Assembly: GCA_021432635.1 (NCBI GenBank)
Contig: MU270049.1
Span: 122,218-186,217 of the forward strand
Direction of reading: 5' to 3'
Source: Thozetella sp. PMI_491
Taxonomy: Eukaryota > Ascomycota > Sordariomycetes > Chaetosphaeriales > Chaetosphaeriaceae
Length of the DNA stretch: 64,000 nucleotides
Position numbers and translations under genes: made by a program. Below the pieces are notes generated by a model, which was given only the letters and a program-made list of their open reading frames with translations, did not search any database and was not told where the DNA came from. Shown here in pieces: positions 45,606-56,746 of this stretch (position 1 is its first letter; each line of letters starts with the position of its first letter).

Positions 45606-48231
45606 CGTGTCGTCTGGGGTGGAGGGTCGCAGGAAGATTGAAGGTGCGGATCTCGGTCTGGGTAAGCGATGCGTTCGTTTACCAGAGATGGCGGGAGGAC
45701 TGGGAGCCACGTGTCGGTCAGAATTGAAGAGGTCGAATTTGAGGCGACCGCTGGGTCGTGCGGCGAAAGACGCGAAGGGGCGTGAGGCTGTGCAAGGCGG
45801 GTCTCCTGCACCAATCAAGCCCCTGGTGCTGGCTCGTGTGCATACCTAAGCAACTAAGATTCACGGTGATCAGGCACTGGTAGCTAGTCGTTCGTCCTCG
45901 GATCACTCCGTACCTGGCACGTGAGCTCTGCTGTCATTCAAGGAGCCAGCCGTCCGTCGGCATCGTTGCGGGAGAGCGCGTCCGCCGTCTGCAGCCAAGT
46001 CTCAACACCGTACACTCGGTTTCAGGCCTCCCGAGGATTGTCAGAGTTGTCGGAATTGGTTGGCAGAGCCGCCGTTCCAGCATCAAGCAGCGCACCCCGA
46101 TTCATTGGCTCACTTGGCGACCGGGCTACCTCCTGTATCTACTCTAGGCATGGTCTATCTAGAGCTGGCGTCTAAATCCTCCTCTTGTCACCTGCCCACC
46201 CGCGCGCCTACTTTTCTTAGTATTGTCCACAAATTGACAGCCCAGTTAAGGAGGCCGTCCACGGGACCCAGCTAGCACCGGCCAGGCTTCGGCGACCTAT
46301 TGGCGACCTGGCGTGGAACTGTCGCCAATCTTGCTGATGCTGGTCGCACAGTCTTGCCGGTTTCCATGGTCGTTATGCTCTTGTGCGTCTGGCCTTCACC
46401 ATACCCTCCAGCACTAGAGTTGGGTCGAGAACTGGCCGTCCGAGTGCCACGGTCCGCCGGCTGCCTGTTTAAAGAGGAGGCTCAGCCATCGGACCCGGAC
46501 TCTCCCAAGCCAAACGCATAAATCGAGAGTCACTCCTGTGTGGGCCATGCCTGTGCTTGTAGGAACAGGTGGGACTCTCCCCCCCTCGTGGCGACGTACT
46601 CCTCAGCCTGTGCGGGAGCCCTAGAACTAATCTACCGAAATAAGGCGAGGCCGGTAGAGGCAGGTACCCGTGGCTTCAAGTATGACTATAGGCCGATACA
46701 GCATAGCCAAGAAAAGAAACAAAATACAGGCGGTGCTATTTTTGAGCGCCTAGGCGGTTCTATAGGAGACGCTGTCGGCTTCGGGGCTCATCCGCACCGC
46801 AATCCTCCCCAAAAAAGAACTGGGTCCTCCGCACGCGCACGCGGCGCGACTCCGGCAGTCACACACTGTTGGCTAAAGGTATCTGAAACGGGCGACAAGC
46901 TCTCCTGCCCAATCGATCACCCCAGGAACCCCGGACCTGAGCAGCCCTCCTTGCTCCACGTCGCCACCCAGCAAGCTCCGACTCTGGTCGGGAGGGCGCC
47001 TGGAACCTTCGTCTGGAAAATGCCATCAGGAACCATTGGATGGCGTTCGTCCGCGGCCATCTCATGCGATGCGCGTTGATGGAGGTGTCACTGGCTGTTG
47101 CAGGGCTCTAAAGGCTCCAAGGACTCCTGCCCGGGGCCACCGTCTGCAGATCGCCATGCTGCCTGCGGCTATCCTTCCTTGCTTCTCCCCCCCTTTCCTT
47201 GTATTACCGACTCTCGGCATTCCGTATCCCATACGATCCGCTTCAAGTGCAGTGCAAGGGGCGGGAGGGAGGCGATCGCCTGTGAGGAGAGTCCCCCACT
47301 CCCGGGGTGACTGGCGCGCGACGCCATCCTCTCTACTTTGGCTCGACGGGCTGGCAGCGCAGGCTTGTATCCCAGACGCGGGCCTCCCTCTAGCAGGCCG
47401 TCCGGCGATGGTGGGCTGTCCGACCCTGTCTGCGCCAGCGCCCGGAGGACAAAGAAAGGCCATCACATTTTGAAACCCTTCCACTGCTGTCACAGCATGC
47501 CCAGAGCTCTCCGCCCGACCCATCATGCCCCAGGCTCGAGAGCTCCCCAGCGCCTAGCGATCTATTGGCTGCGGAGCCATTGAAACTTTTCTTCGCTCAA
47601 GTTGAAACCCCCGTTCAGTGAGGTACCAGTCCGCGGCCCTCCTTCATTCTCCTAGCTAGGTCCTCCCAACCGTAGTGGAGTGGACTGGTCCCGTCCTACC
47701 CACGGGAACTACCCATCACAGTTTGCCAGTCAACCCTCCCCGAGACCCCTGTCCGGGATGGGCATTGAAAGCTATTCTTTTTCTTCTATTGCATGGCCTA
47801 TTAAAGACTTTATCGCCCCTTCCCCATTGACTACCCTCCCGGCTTCTTTGACCACCGTCGCCGTCGTTGTGCCCGCCGCACAATGAGATCGGACAACAAG
47901 ATTCACTGTCTCTTTTGTATTGCTGGGTTTGTTTAAAGCTCCTATTCACAACCGGCCTGGACGCCCCACCCGAACATCTTATTGTCTGTTGCAACTGGTG
48001 GCCTACAATTACAAACGCTGCCTGTCGTGCTTCGTCTTCGCTCCCTCACTACCTCGCATTCATTTCTCTCGTCTTTCTCCCCCTGTCTCGCTCGAGCCCG
48101 AGCCTACGCCGACCTGCCCCGACTTCCAGGCCTGCAAGCCAGACCGTCAACGTATACTCTCCTAAGCAATTGTCCTGCCGACCCTTAGCGGCAACACCAC
48201 CCTTCACCTCTCCTGTGAGTAACCCGCAGTC
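45606..48231. other. Divergent intergenic region, SERF / four-helix membrane protein
   Basis: 2.6 kb. Two CACGTG E-boxes flank the SERF promoter. A frame of 179 codons at 46540-47079 shows no motif or homology I recognise. The right part is a CT-rich leader. Confidence 0.5.
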
Positions 48232-49182
48232 ATGGAGGCCATTCCGCTGGGGAACATCCCAGCGGAAGGGGCAAAGTTCTATCTAAGAAAGCCTACTGAC
48301 CCGAAACCATCAGCGCACCTGATCGCCTTCGTCAACGAAGTCGAGATGTTCAACTTGGGAACAAACCCCAAGCTTCGGGGCTCCGGCCATCTGATCTTGA
48401 ATGCGCTGCGCGCCCTCACCCTCATCGCCCTAGCCACCGTCATGGCCGCCACTTGGATCATGGTGGTCTTCTCCGGCTTGACCGGCAAGCTCTTCTTCTT
48501 CGATATGATATCTCACATCTTTGTCTTCTTCATCACCGTCTTCCTTGCCATCTCTGAGGTTGGTCTCTTTAAGAACTTCTTCCTCGCCAACTGGCCGGTA
48601 CTGAGCCCGTCACACTCGCTGGCGTGGCTCGGCCTGGCCATGATCGTCATCGGATGCGACGTGCTGGGCAACCTGAATAAGGACGTATACAGCATCGGGA
48701 ACCTTGGCCTGCCCATGTGGCGCATGATCATGGCGGCGGGCATCCTCTGCATTACCTTCGGTTTCTTCAACATCTTCGCTTCTGTCGTCTTCCGCGACGG
48801 CGAGAACGGCATCAATGCCCGCCAGATCCGCAGCGACGGCAGCCTCGCAGCGCCTATCAATAAAGAGGCCTTCTACGACGAGCAGTACTCCCGCCACGAC
48901 GACTTCTCGCGCAGCCCATCGTACCAGAGCAGAGAGGAAGATTCGAGGGGCAACCGCATCACACGCTTCTTCAACGTCAAAAACATGCGCAAGTCGAAGA
49001 TTCAGATTAGCAAGCCCATCCTCCACCACGATGACATGGAGCGCGGCAGCGAGGACCACGGCTCACGCTCGAGCCCCATCATGCCCACGTTGCAGCGCCC
49101 GCCCACCGCGCTGCACCCGGCTCTGTCTCGGGATCGCGACGAGGGCTCTCGCTACAGCGAGGCGAATATGAGCCGTTTCTAA
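48232..49182 (+). CDS. Four-helix fungal membrane protein (DUF7598-like)
   Basis: Single exon, 316 residues. Four hydrophobic segments lie at about 63-85 (LTLIALATVMAATWIMVVF), 88-114 (FFFDMISHIFVFFITVFLAI), 128-148 (LAWLGLAMIVIGCDVLGNL) and 161-184 (MIMAAGILCITFGFFNIFASVVF). A cytosolic-looking C-terminal tail of 130 residues is rich in Ser, Arg and Asp. The N-terminus has no cleavable signal. The pattern fits a fungus-specific uncharacterised membrane family; I recall the domain as DUF7598 but cannot confirm. No function is known. The ATG at 48232 is the first in frame after a long CT-rich leader. Confidence 0.8.
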   Translation: MEAIPLGNIPAEGAKFYLRKPTDPKPSAHLIAFVNEVEMFNLGTNPKLRGSGHLILNALRALTLIALATVMAATWIMVVFSGLTGKLFFFDMISHIFVFFITVFLAISEVGLFKNFFLANWPVLSPSHSLAWLGLAMIVIGCDVLGNLNKDVYSIGNLGLPMWRMIMAAGILCITFGFFNIFASVVFRDGENGINARQIRSDGSLAAPINKEAFYDEQYSRHDDFSRSPSYQSREEDSRGNRITRFFNVKNMRKSKIQISKPILHHDDMERGSEDHGSRSSPIMPTLQRPPTALHPALSRDRDEGSRYSEANMSRF

Positions 49183-50499
49183 GGGATGGTGCGCAGCCGT
49201 CACTGTCAACGTACGTAGCATGTTGGGACGGGGAGGACGAGGCGCATAGGAAGGAGCATGAACTAGGCGTTCCAGGGCGAGGCGTTCCACTTGTAATTAT
49301 CTTTTTTAACGGCAAAGGGATACCCCAGATTGAGGTTGGCATGGTCTCGAGGATGTGGTGTCGCTCTAATAGTTGATCTTGGCGAAGGACAAAATCGCTT
49401 TTGAGAGTCCGTAATACAATTTTCCAATACCTATATTCATCGGTCCATTTCCGGTACCACATACTCCATGTTACCCAATACCTAACTGCCTGCCTGCAAA
49501 ATTGGATTCGTGCAGTCTCACGGATATGTGAGTCAGCACTTCGAAAGGTCATCGTGCCTCTCTACCTTGCTCGTTGTCCACACCTATGTCCAACGGCCCT
49601 TGTTCTATGCTCTCTAACCTCCCGATAGATCTCGGCGGGGATCAGTCTAGAAGTTCCCTTCGTCTTGGCTGGATAACAGTTACTTCGATTTGCTTCATCT
49701 ACGTAGGAATGAGTCAAGGAAATTTGCGCCGCGATGAGCACGAAAATGCGTGACCCTTATCCGTAGTTATGAGTCGACGCTGTGGATACTAAGCTGCTTA
49801 TATAAGCGTCTGAGCTCCTGTTCTCCACTCGCCCCTGCCAGCATTCAATTCAACCTCAATCCACCCTGCCACTCTGCTGCAAACTTTCCAACAGAGTCAG
49901 CAACAATCGCAGTCGCGAGGTGCTAGGTGATCGCCTGCAGCGTTCCTGCCTCTGAGATTGTCAGGACGCGGTGCAAATTTCTCATTCTAACGAAAGCATA
50001 TTCTTGACACCCGACTATAGTGGCCCCTTGGGCTCGCGGGCACGCAACAGTTTATCGCGTGCATCCGACCTCGATCTCTTCGATCCTCTCTCTTCGCGCG
50101 CTCCGTGACCTCCTGGCCCTCCCATCACCATCAATTCTGCACTATCCTTGCGAACAGAACCAGGCCGTCCAAGGCAGTACGTCTTCTCGAATGGTGTGCG
50201 GGTGATGGTTCGACGATAGCTTAAGACGGTCAGGTCGTGGAGGATTTTTTTGCCTTTCCAAATTGCCATTCGCCGGGGGAGCGGCCAGAGTGAATCTTAG
50301 CCCGCCTACGACTGGGCTGGAAACAGAAAAGAGAAGGAGCTGCGGTGTGTGTCATCGCGGCGCTCTTTGTTGAAGAGCAGGCGAGCTCACTTGTACTCTG
50401 GTTGGCCGGGCAGGAGCTTGGGGCAATCCACCTCTTTTTAATAGCTTCGCTGGCGGTCTGGGTGCCAACCCAACCGCTTCCTGTGCCAGATCGTCCAGC
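49183..50499. other. Intergenic upstream of PCF11
   Basis: 1.3 kb. A TATA-like TATATAAG lies at 49799-49806, followed by a CT-rich initiator-like stretch about 650 bp before the PCF11 ATG. A long or spliced leader is possible. No coding gene seen. Confidence 0.5.
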
Positions 50500-52938
50500 A
50501 TGTCTGGCATCGATAGCGCTGCCGAAGTGGCCGAGGACTACCAGCATGCGCTGGAGGACCTGACTATGAACTCACGAATTGAGATTGGCAACTTGACTAG
50601 CGTCGCGAAGGACTCCCTCCAACATGCCCATGCCATCGCGGAGGTACTCCAGAATCACATCAAGAAGGTGTGTACACTGTTCCCTTAGATGGGAGCTCCC
50701 GTGATCTGGATGCTCTGTCGACGTGGTTTGCTGCAACCACTGCAGCCCGAATGCGTGCTAATCCTTGGGTAGGCGCCCCCAAACCGTACCTTGCCAGCCC
50801 TCTATGTTCTCGATTCGATCGTCAAGAACGTCGGAACCCCCTATACCCTCTATTTCGGGAAGAATCTCTTCAGCATCTTCATGGGGGCCTATACCAAAGT
50901 CGACAACATGACACGGAGGAAGATGGACGAGATGTTGAAGACATGGAAAGAGCCCGTTCCTGGCTCCATGACCAAGCTACCGGTCTTCCCCCTGGAGACA
51001 ACCCGCCCGATCGAGAACGCTCTCATCGGAGCGCGGAACGCCGCTCTTGCTGCGAACCAGAGCAGCTTCCAGACCCAGCAGCAGTTGCTGAGCCGAGGAC
51101 GCCAGCCCCCCATTCAGCGCGACACCCCAACACCTCCCAATGTCCGACCCGGAGCTTATACCCAACCGCCGTCCGGACCGAATGGAATACATGCGGATCC
51201 AAACGGGGCCCAGCACGCCTATCCCATGCACCAAAACGTGAGAGTGCCTGCGCAGGATGTGATCTTGTATGAAGCTAACACGCTGTTTTCACAGGCACCC
51301 ACTCAGTACCCCGGGCCTTCTACGCCTCAGCCTGCCCCCCCCTTGGCCGGAGCGCCTGCTCACTACCCGCAGCCTCCTGCCTATGGCGTTCCGGCCGGCA
51401 CAAGCGTAGACAACATTAAGCAGGATCTACAGCAGTTGATCGTGATGGCGAGGGTTGAGAGTGCGCAGAGTCCGCATGATATTAGAATTCAAACAAAGCT
51501 GAAGGCACTGCTGGACTTGCAAACGTTCCTCCAGAGCCAGAACCTGTCTCAGGATCAGTTAATGCTTGTTAAAACTAAAGTCGCTGAGCTCACAAACACT
51601 GTAATTGCTGGCGTACCTCACACCACCCAGCCCCTTCAACCGCACGGCGCCGTCGGGCCTGCGATGCCAGCCATCCCCCCCCAAGCCCAGCAAGGCACCG
51701 TACTGCCTGTAGCAGTGGCACCTCCCTTTCCTGCTTCGTCTGCACCGCCCAAAGCGGGAACACCTGTGTCACTAGACTCGTTGTTTGGACAAGGGGCACT
51801 GGCTTCGCTGCTAGCGGGAGCGCGCAAGTCTGCAACCCCCCAAGCCGCTTCACCATATCCCCCACCCCCCATGGCGACCGCAATACGTTCCCCTCCTCCG
51901 CAGCGGCCTCTGGAGCCGAGCAAGTCGGCGACTCCGGTGCCTTCCGACCCAATGGCACTGATGGCGGCCTTAAGACAGTCCGGCCTCTTACCCCCTGCCT
52001 CAGCGCCTCCCGCCCTCCCAGCAACCGCGCCAGCGCCACAATCCGCGCCGGTTGTGAATGCACCTTCTCTCAGCCTCGCATCCATGCCTGGTTTGGCTGC
52101 TCTCCTCTCCAACCAGCGGGGAGGGCTTGTGCGGGCCCCTCTCTCAACTGTCTCGAGCAACGCAGAGTTTCGACCTGCGTCCCTAAAGATGTATGTCGTA
52201 GTGTGGCTCCCAATCTCTTGCCTGGCAGTGCTGACCGTATATACAGATGGAATCCGAACCTTGTATCTCAACTATACGACTCCCTAGGCCCCCCGTGCAC
52301 GCAGTGTGGCAGACGTTTCACGGTGGACGAGAAAGGCAGAGCGCAGAAGACGGCCCATATGGACTGGCATTTCCGCGTTAACCAACGTATCGCTGAAGCG
52401 GAGAAGAAGGGCCAGCATCGTAGCTTTTATGTTGACGAAATGGTACGTCGCTTCTCTATCGAGCGTAATCAGCCCAAACTAACCATGCCTCCCCGGACAC
52501 AGGACTGGATTAGATCCCGTGAAGCCATCGACACCGACTACGTAGCCGTTCAACCTGACAGGTCAAGCACGGGAGGTGCGACGGTGAAGGCGTCCAAAAT
52601 GCAGTATATCGCAGTGCCCGATGACCCTCGTATCAACACCATGTGCCCGATCTGCCAGGAGAAGTTTGAAATGAAGTGGCTAGATGAGGCCCAGGAGTGG
52701 GTGTGGATGGATACCGTCAAGGTCGGCGATCGGGTCTACCACGCCAGCTGCCACCGCGAGGCGACCAGGGACGGTGGGGGAGTCCGAGGCACGCCAGAGC
52801 CGGTGCTGGGCAAACGCAAGGCAGAAGTGAGTCTGAGTCGTTCGTAGTTCCGCGGTCGGGTCGGTGGCAGCCATTAACGAGTAACCTCAGGATGACTTCA
52901 AACCCTACCGGCCGAAGGTGAAGATGGAAGGATATTAG
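50500..52938 (+). CDS. pcf11: Pcf11-type mRNA cleavage and transcription-termination factor
   Basis: Six exons: 50500-50667, 50773-51237, 51295-52190, 52247-52442, 52503-52826, 52891-52938, giving 698 residues. The N-terminal CTD-interaction domain (EDYQHALEDLTMNSRIEIGNLTSVAKDS... LPALYVLDSIVKNVGTPYTLYFGKNL) spans about 1-135. A Pro/Gln-rich middle, a helical segment near 260 and a Pro/Ala linker follow. The Clp1-binding and zinc region contains PCTQCGRRFTVDEKGR with HMDWHFRVN, and a second zinc motif CPICQEKF ... YHASCH. Pcf11 bridges the polymerase II CTD to cleavage factor IA at poly(A) sites. The intron 51238-51294 is 57 nt, in frame and free of stops, so it looks coding, but it has GTGAGA, GCTAAC and CACAG signals. 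Confidence 0.95.
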
Positions 52939-53374
52939 ATGCCCTGTTGATTGACGTATGAAGGTCGGACAAGGGTAAACATGCGGCTGGGACACAGGAG
53001 CATTCGCGGCGTTCAGCAATGATGCATAGGAGGGAAACGACCCTCTTCGGAAGAGGAGGCGGGGGCGTTCGGAAACAAGAGCCCTTAGTTACTACGATGG
53101 GCTGGGCTTAGGATTTGGTAGCATCTTTTCGGGATCATATATTGGCTCTCCTGGGCCTCCAAACCCATTACGCTGCGTAAAAGCAGAGCAAGACCAGGCA
53201 GATAAAGTTGATGGTGCCACTCGTAGCCTCCGATACTACACAAGAAATACTTTTCTCTCCGTCTCCCTTCCAGCCCTTCCGGCCGTGCTAGCCCGCAGCG
53301 TTTGATTCGCGCGAAGTTGAGAAGAAATGAAAGGCAACCCAGTATACACAGTCAGAACAAGCCACCAGGTAAAA
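52939..53374. other. Convergent 3' region, PCF11 / aldo-keto reductase
   Basis: 436 bp between stop codons of convergent genes. No feature seen. Confidence 0.6.
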
Positions 53375-54283
53375 CTACTCCCATCCTGTTCTCGCCCTAA
53401 ACTTGGCCATGCATGCCTCCCACTTCTCTCGCCCCTCTTCGCTTCTCCGCCACTGCTCTACCCTCTCCAGCCCGTCGAGGTCTTCGCGCATGTGCACGGG
53501 ATCGGTGGTCCCGTTCAGCACCACGATATTATCGGCCATCATGAGCGCGTACCACGCCACCTGCCTGTCGACTGCCGCCCCTTCGGCTACGGTCTTGACG
53601 TAGTCGGCGCCCGTCCACTCGGGCTTGTTAGCAGTCAGGGTCCAGAAAGCTTGATAGCGGAGGTGCCTCTGCGAACAGAAGGGGCGCATCGCAGCGTCCC
53701 AATCCTCGCTCTTGGCGCAGAACCGGTTTTGCACCACCACCGGCAGCGGTCTCAAAGCTTCCTGAGCGTAAAGTTCCGCAAACTCCTCGAACACAATGTT
53801 GCTGATGCCTAGGCTGCGCACTTGGCTAGGCACAAACTTCGACAGCGCCCACCATGCCTGCAGGGTGTCGGCCGGGTTTCGGTAGGGCGAGTGGAGCACC
53901 ACACAGTCCAGGTACGGCCAGTCTGTGCTGTCGGGCGTCGAGAGGACTATCAGCGAGTGCGATACGCTGGAAGTCACCTGGTCTGCGATGGTCGGGTACA
54001 TATTCCGGTCAGCGTAGGCCTCATCGCCTGGCGAGAACTTTGTCTGGATGTAAAGATCCGCTCGCGTGCAGACGCCGGCAGAAATGGCGCGCCGGATACC
54101 CTCGCCGACGCCTTTCTCGTTGTAGTGCTTGGCCATGGCTGCAGTATCGATGCCGCGGAAGCCAGCTTTCAGGGCCTCGAACACGCAGTCTGCTGTCTGC
54201 TGCTTCTTCCAGGCGGTGCCGTAGATCATGCGGGGCATTTTCGAGATGCCGCCCTGCAGGGCGTCGAGCGTAGTGAGGGACAT
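53375..54283 (-). CDS. Aldo-keto reductase family protein
   Basis: Single exon, 302 residues. NAD(P)H-dependent reduction of aldehydes or ketones is expected. The catalytic tetrad is visible: Asp46 and Tyr54 in GFRGIDTAAMAKHYNEKGVG, Lys82 in IQTKFSP and His131 in CVVLHSPY. QVRSLGISNI is the conserved beta-strand of the barrel. The core is somewhat short at the C-terminus relative to typical AKRs of 310-330. The DTA...KHY spacing is that of a fungal/bacterial branch distinct from xylose reductases. Divergently transcribed from the Gfo/Idh dehydrogenase 1.2 kb away. Substrate unknown. Confidence 0.9.
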   Translation of the reverse strand: MSLTTLDALQGGISKMPRMIYGTAWKKQQTADCVFEALKAGFRGIDTAAMAKHYNEKGVGEGIRRAISAGVCTRADLYIQTKFSPGDEAYADRNMYPTIADQVTSSVSHSLIVLSTPDSTDWPYLDCVVLHSPYRNPADTLQAWWALSKFVPSQVRSLGISNIVFEEFAELYAQEALRPLPVVVQNRFCAKSEDWDAAMRPFCSQRHLRYQAFWTLTANKPEWTGADYVKTVAEGAAVDRQVAWYALMMADNIVVLNGTTDPVHMREDLDGLERVEQWRRSEEGREKWEACMAKFRARTGWE

Positions 54284-55450
54284 GATGAGGAAAGCCGAGT
54301 ATGGATATCAGCTACACGGTACTGCTGTGATGGTGCGTATGGTGTTGTTGGCGGATACTAAAAGGTTCCCCAATTCCGGCAGTATTGGATCTGGGGAGGC
54401 GTTCGAACGGATGAAGGAGACGCTCCGGGGTTGTCGCAAGAGATCTTAGAATAGAGAGGCCAGCTTGATGTAAACCCGACAACGCTGAGGAAGGCGTGTC
54501 GATGTTGTGGATATGTACTTGGACGCGGCAAGAACGACACAAAGCCGCTTAGTTGGAGCTATTTCGTCACTGCCTGCTCATTGGACCGCCGGGCGGCTGC
54601 TTCTCAGTCACACCACCTTTAGACATGCGATACCCATAGAGAAAATGCCGGGGCAAGCCGATGAAAACCATTATATATCACATGTGACCTTGCGGTACGA
54701 TTCAAATCTTCATATCTCCTGAGCAATTCCTCGTCCGAGACCCGGCGAGCCCGTCTGTTAGCTCCAGAGCTCCGAGAGCGGCCATGATCGGAGGCGGCAC
54801 GTCCGATGGCATTGGGACTCTGTGGCCAAGACAAGATGAGAGTTTCCTGCTACCTCATATACCGGCCTTAGGTAGTAGGTACAATTTATGCCCGACGGAG
54901 CTAGGACCGACTGAGTACGGGCTGGTTTGTGGGAGGTGTATTTCAAACCTCCCTTGCCTTGTCTCTCTCCAAAAGCTGCCCCACTCGGCTTATGATAGAC
55001 GGTCGGCTCCTAAGGCTACTCCCTCCATAAACTCCGATTTCTATCAATCGCCGATACCGACACAACGAAATACACACGAAGGAGGGGGAAGGGGACAGGG
55101 AGTGAGGGGCTTACAACCTGCCTGCTTTAGCAGGAGCTATTGGGAGCCTCGTATGGTAGCGGCGGGCGGCGATTGTAAAAGACGTTTCGGCGCTTTAACC
55201 GGCCAATGCCCGCAACAGACCTCGTCATCGACCCCGCTCCGAGCTGTCCTTCCTTCTCTCGCCCCTCTTTCGCCAGGGCTCATGAGAGGGGAGTAGATAA
55301 CCATTGGAACCCAACGTGCTACATTTCCCTCCTCTTTTGTCTACCCGCCAAGGGAGTACCTGCGCAGTTCGTCGCCACATCAATTCCACGTCACCGTACG
55401 CCTTGCTGCTGCCCGTGAAGCACTCTGCCTAAGTAGGATTATAAACAATC
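54284..55450. promoter_or_regulatory. Shared divergent promoter, aldo-keto reductase / Gfo-Idh dehydrogenase
   Basis: 1.17 kb between two divergent oxidoreductase starts. It contains a perfect 10-bp palindrome, TCACATGTGA, at 54678-54687. No coding exon seen. Co-regulation is inferred from arrangement only. Confidence 0.45.
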
Positions 55451-56746
55451 ATGGCATCTAGCTCGCCGTATTCGGTGAAATGGGGCATCCTTGCCACTGG
55501 CGGGATCGCCGAGAGTAGGTGCCTACCTCCTAGCTGCCGGAGAAGACATGGAACGCTGATATCCTGTGTAGCCTTTAGTAAGGATCTCTTGACCAACCCG
55601 GCCAGCCGGGATGTTCATGATGTTCGCCACGAGATTGTGGCTGCGGCATCCAGCTCCTCCAAGGAGCGGGCTGCCGAGTTCTTGACCAAGGTCAAGGCGC
55701 CGAGCGGTGCAAAGGCTTACGGCTCGTACCACGAGCTGGTTGCCGACCCCGACGTCCAGATCATCTACGTGGCGACCCCCCACAGCCACCACTTCCAAAA
55801 TGCCATGCTAGCTCTTGAAGCGGGCAAACACGTGCTGTGCGAGAAGGCCCTAACTATCAATGCATCTCAGGCTCGCAAGCTAGTCGAAAAAGCGCGGGCC
55901 AAGGACTTATTCTTTATGGAGGCAGTATGGACCAGGTACTTCCCTCTAAGCATCAAGGTCCGCGAGCTAGCTCAGTCGGGTGCGGTGGGGACGATTTATC
56001 GCACAATTGGTAAGTGATGTCTCTCGCTGGCATCTCTGCAAACAGCAACCCTAATTAGCCATGTGCTAGCCGACCTGTCCATCAACGCCGACAAAGGAGA
56101 TGGCAAGCTCACCTTCCCGGACTCGAACCGGATGGTCAACCTTGATCTAGCCGGGGGCGCTTTGCTCGACCTCGGCATATACTCCTTAACCTGGCTGTTC
56201 CAGACGCTCTATCACCTCCAACCAGAGGCAGAGAAGGAAGCCCCTACCGTCGTTGCCGCCATCAACAAGTACCACACCGGCGCGGACGAATCCACGAGTC
56301 TAATTCTTCAGTTCCCGAAGCACAAGAGCATGGGAATCGGGCTCACCTCCCTGCGCTTAGGCACTGACCCCGACGGTCACAACAGCGGTGGGGCAGCCAT
56401 TCGTATCCAGGGCTCCAAAGGTGAGATCCAGGTCATGGGCCCGGCATACCGGCCCTTGCAGTACAAGGTCATCAAGAAGGATGGCGCCGGCGCCGTTGAG
56501 GTGGTTGACTGCCCCATCCCCAAGGACCCTGAGCAGGACTGGGGTCATGGCATGTTCTGGGAAGCTGATGAGTGCGCCCGGTGCCTCCGCGATGGCAAGC
56601 GGGAAAGCGCGACTATGCCATGGAGCGAGAGCATTGTCATCATGGAAGTAATGGAGGAAGCCCTGAAGCAGGGAGGGGTAACCTATCCTGAGCTGATCAC
56701 GACGGACGTGTTCGACCCGCACAGCCCCCTCAATGGCAGACCATAG
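55451..56746 (+). CDS. Gfo/Idh/MocA-family dehydrogenase (dihydrodiol / D-xylose dehydrogenase type)
   Basis: Three exons: 55451-55514, 55572-56009, 56070-56746, giving 392 residues. The Rossmann N-terminus is VKWGILATGGIAETFSKDLL. It continues with DVQIIYVATPHSHHFQNAMLALEAGKHVLCEKAL, where EKA replaces the usual EKP, and MEAVWTRYFPL. The C-terminal half has LDLAGGALLDLGIYSLTW and HGMFWEADECARCLRDGK. These motifs match the fungal NADP-linked D-xylose dehydrogenase and mammalian dihydrodiol dehydrogenase group; the actual substrate is not determined. The intron-1 junction GAG A/CC was set by the conserved GIAETFSKDL. Confidence 0.9.

Noticed and set aside
46540-47079. 179-codon plus-strand frame between SERF and the membrane protein
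   Set aside because: No homology recognised, no conserved blocks, irregular composition. Not supportable as a gene from sequence alone.
51238-51294. Reading straight through as PCF11 coding sequence
   Set aside because: The open frame allows it, but the donor, branch point and acceptor are all consensus, so it is treated as an intron.
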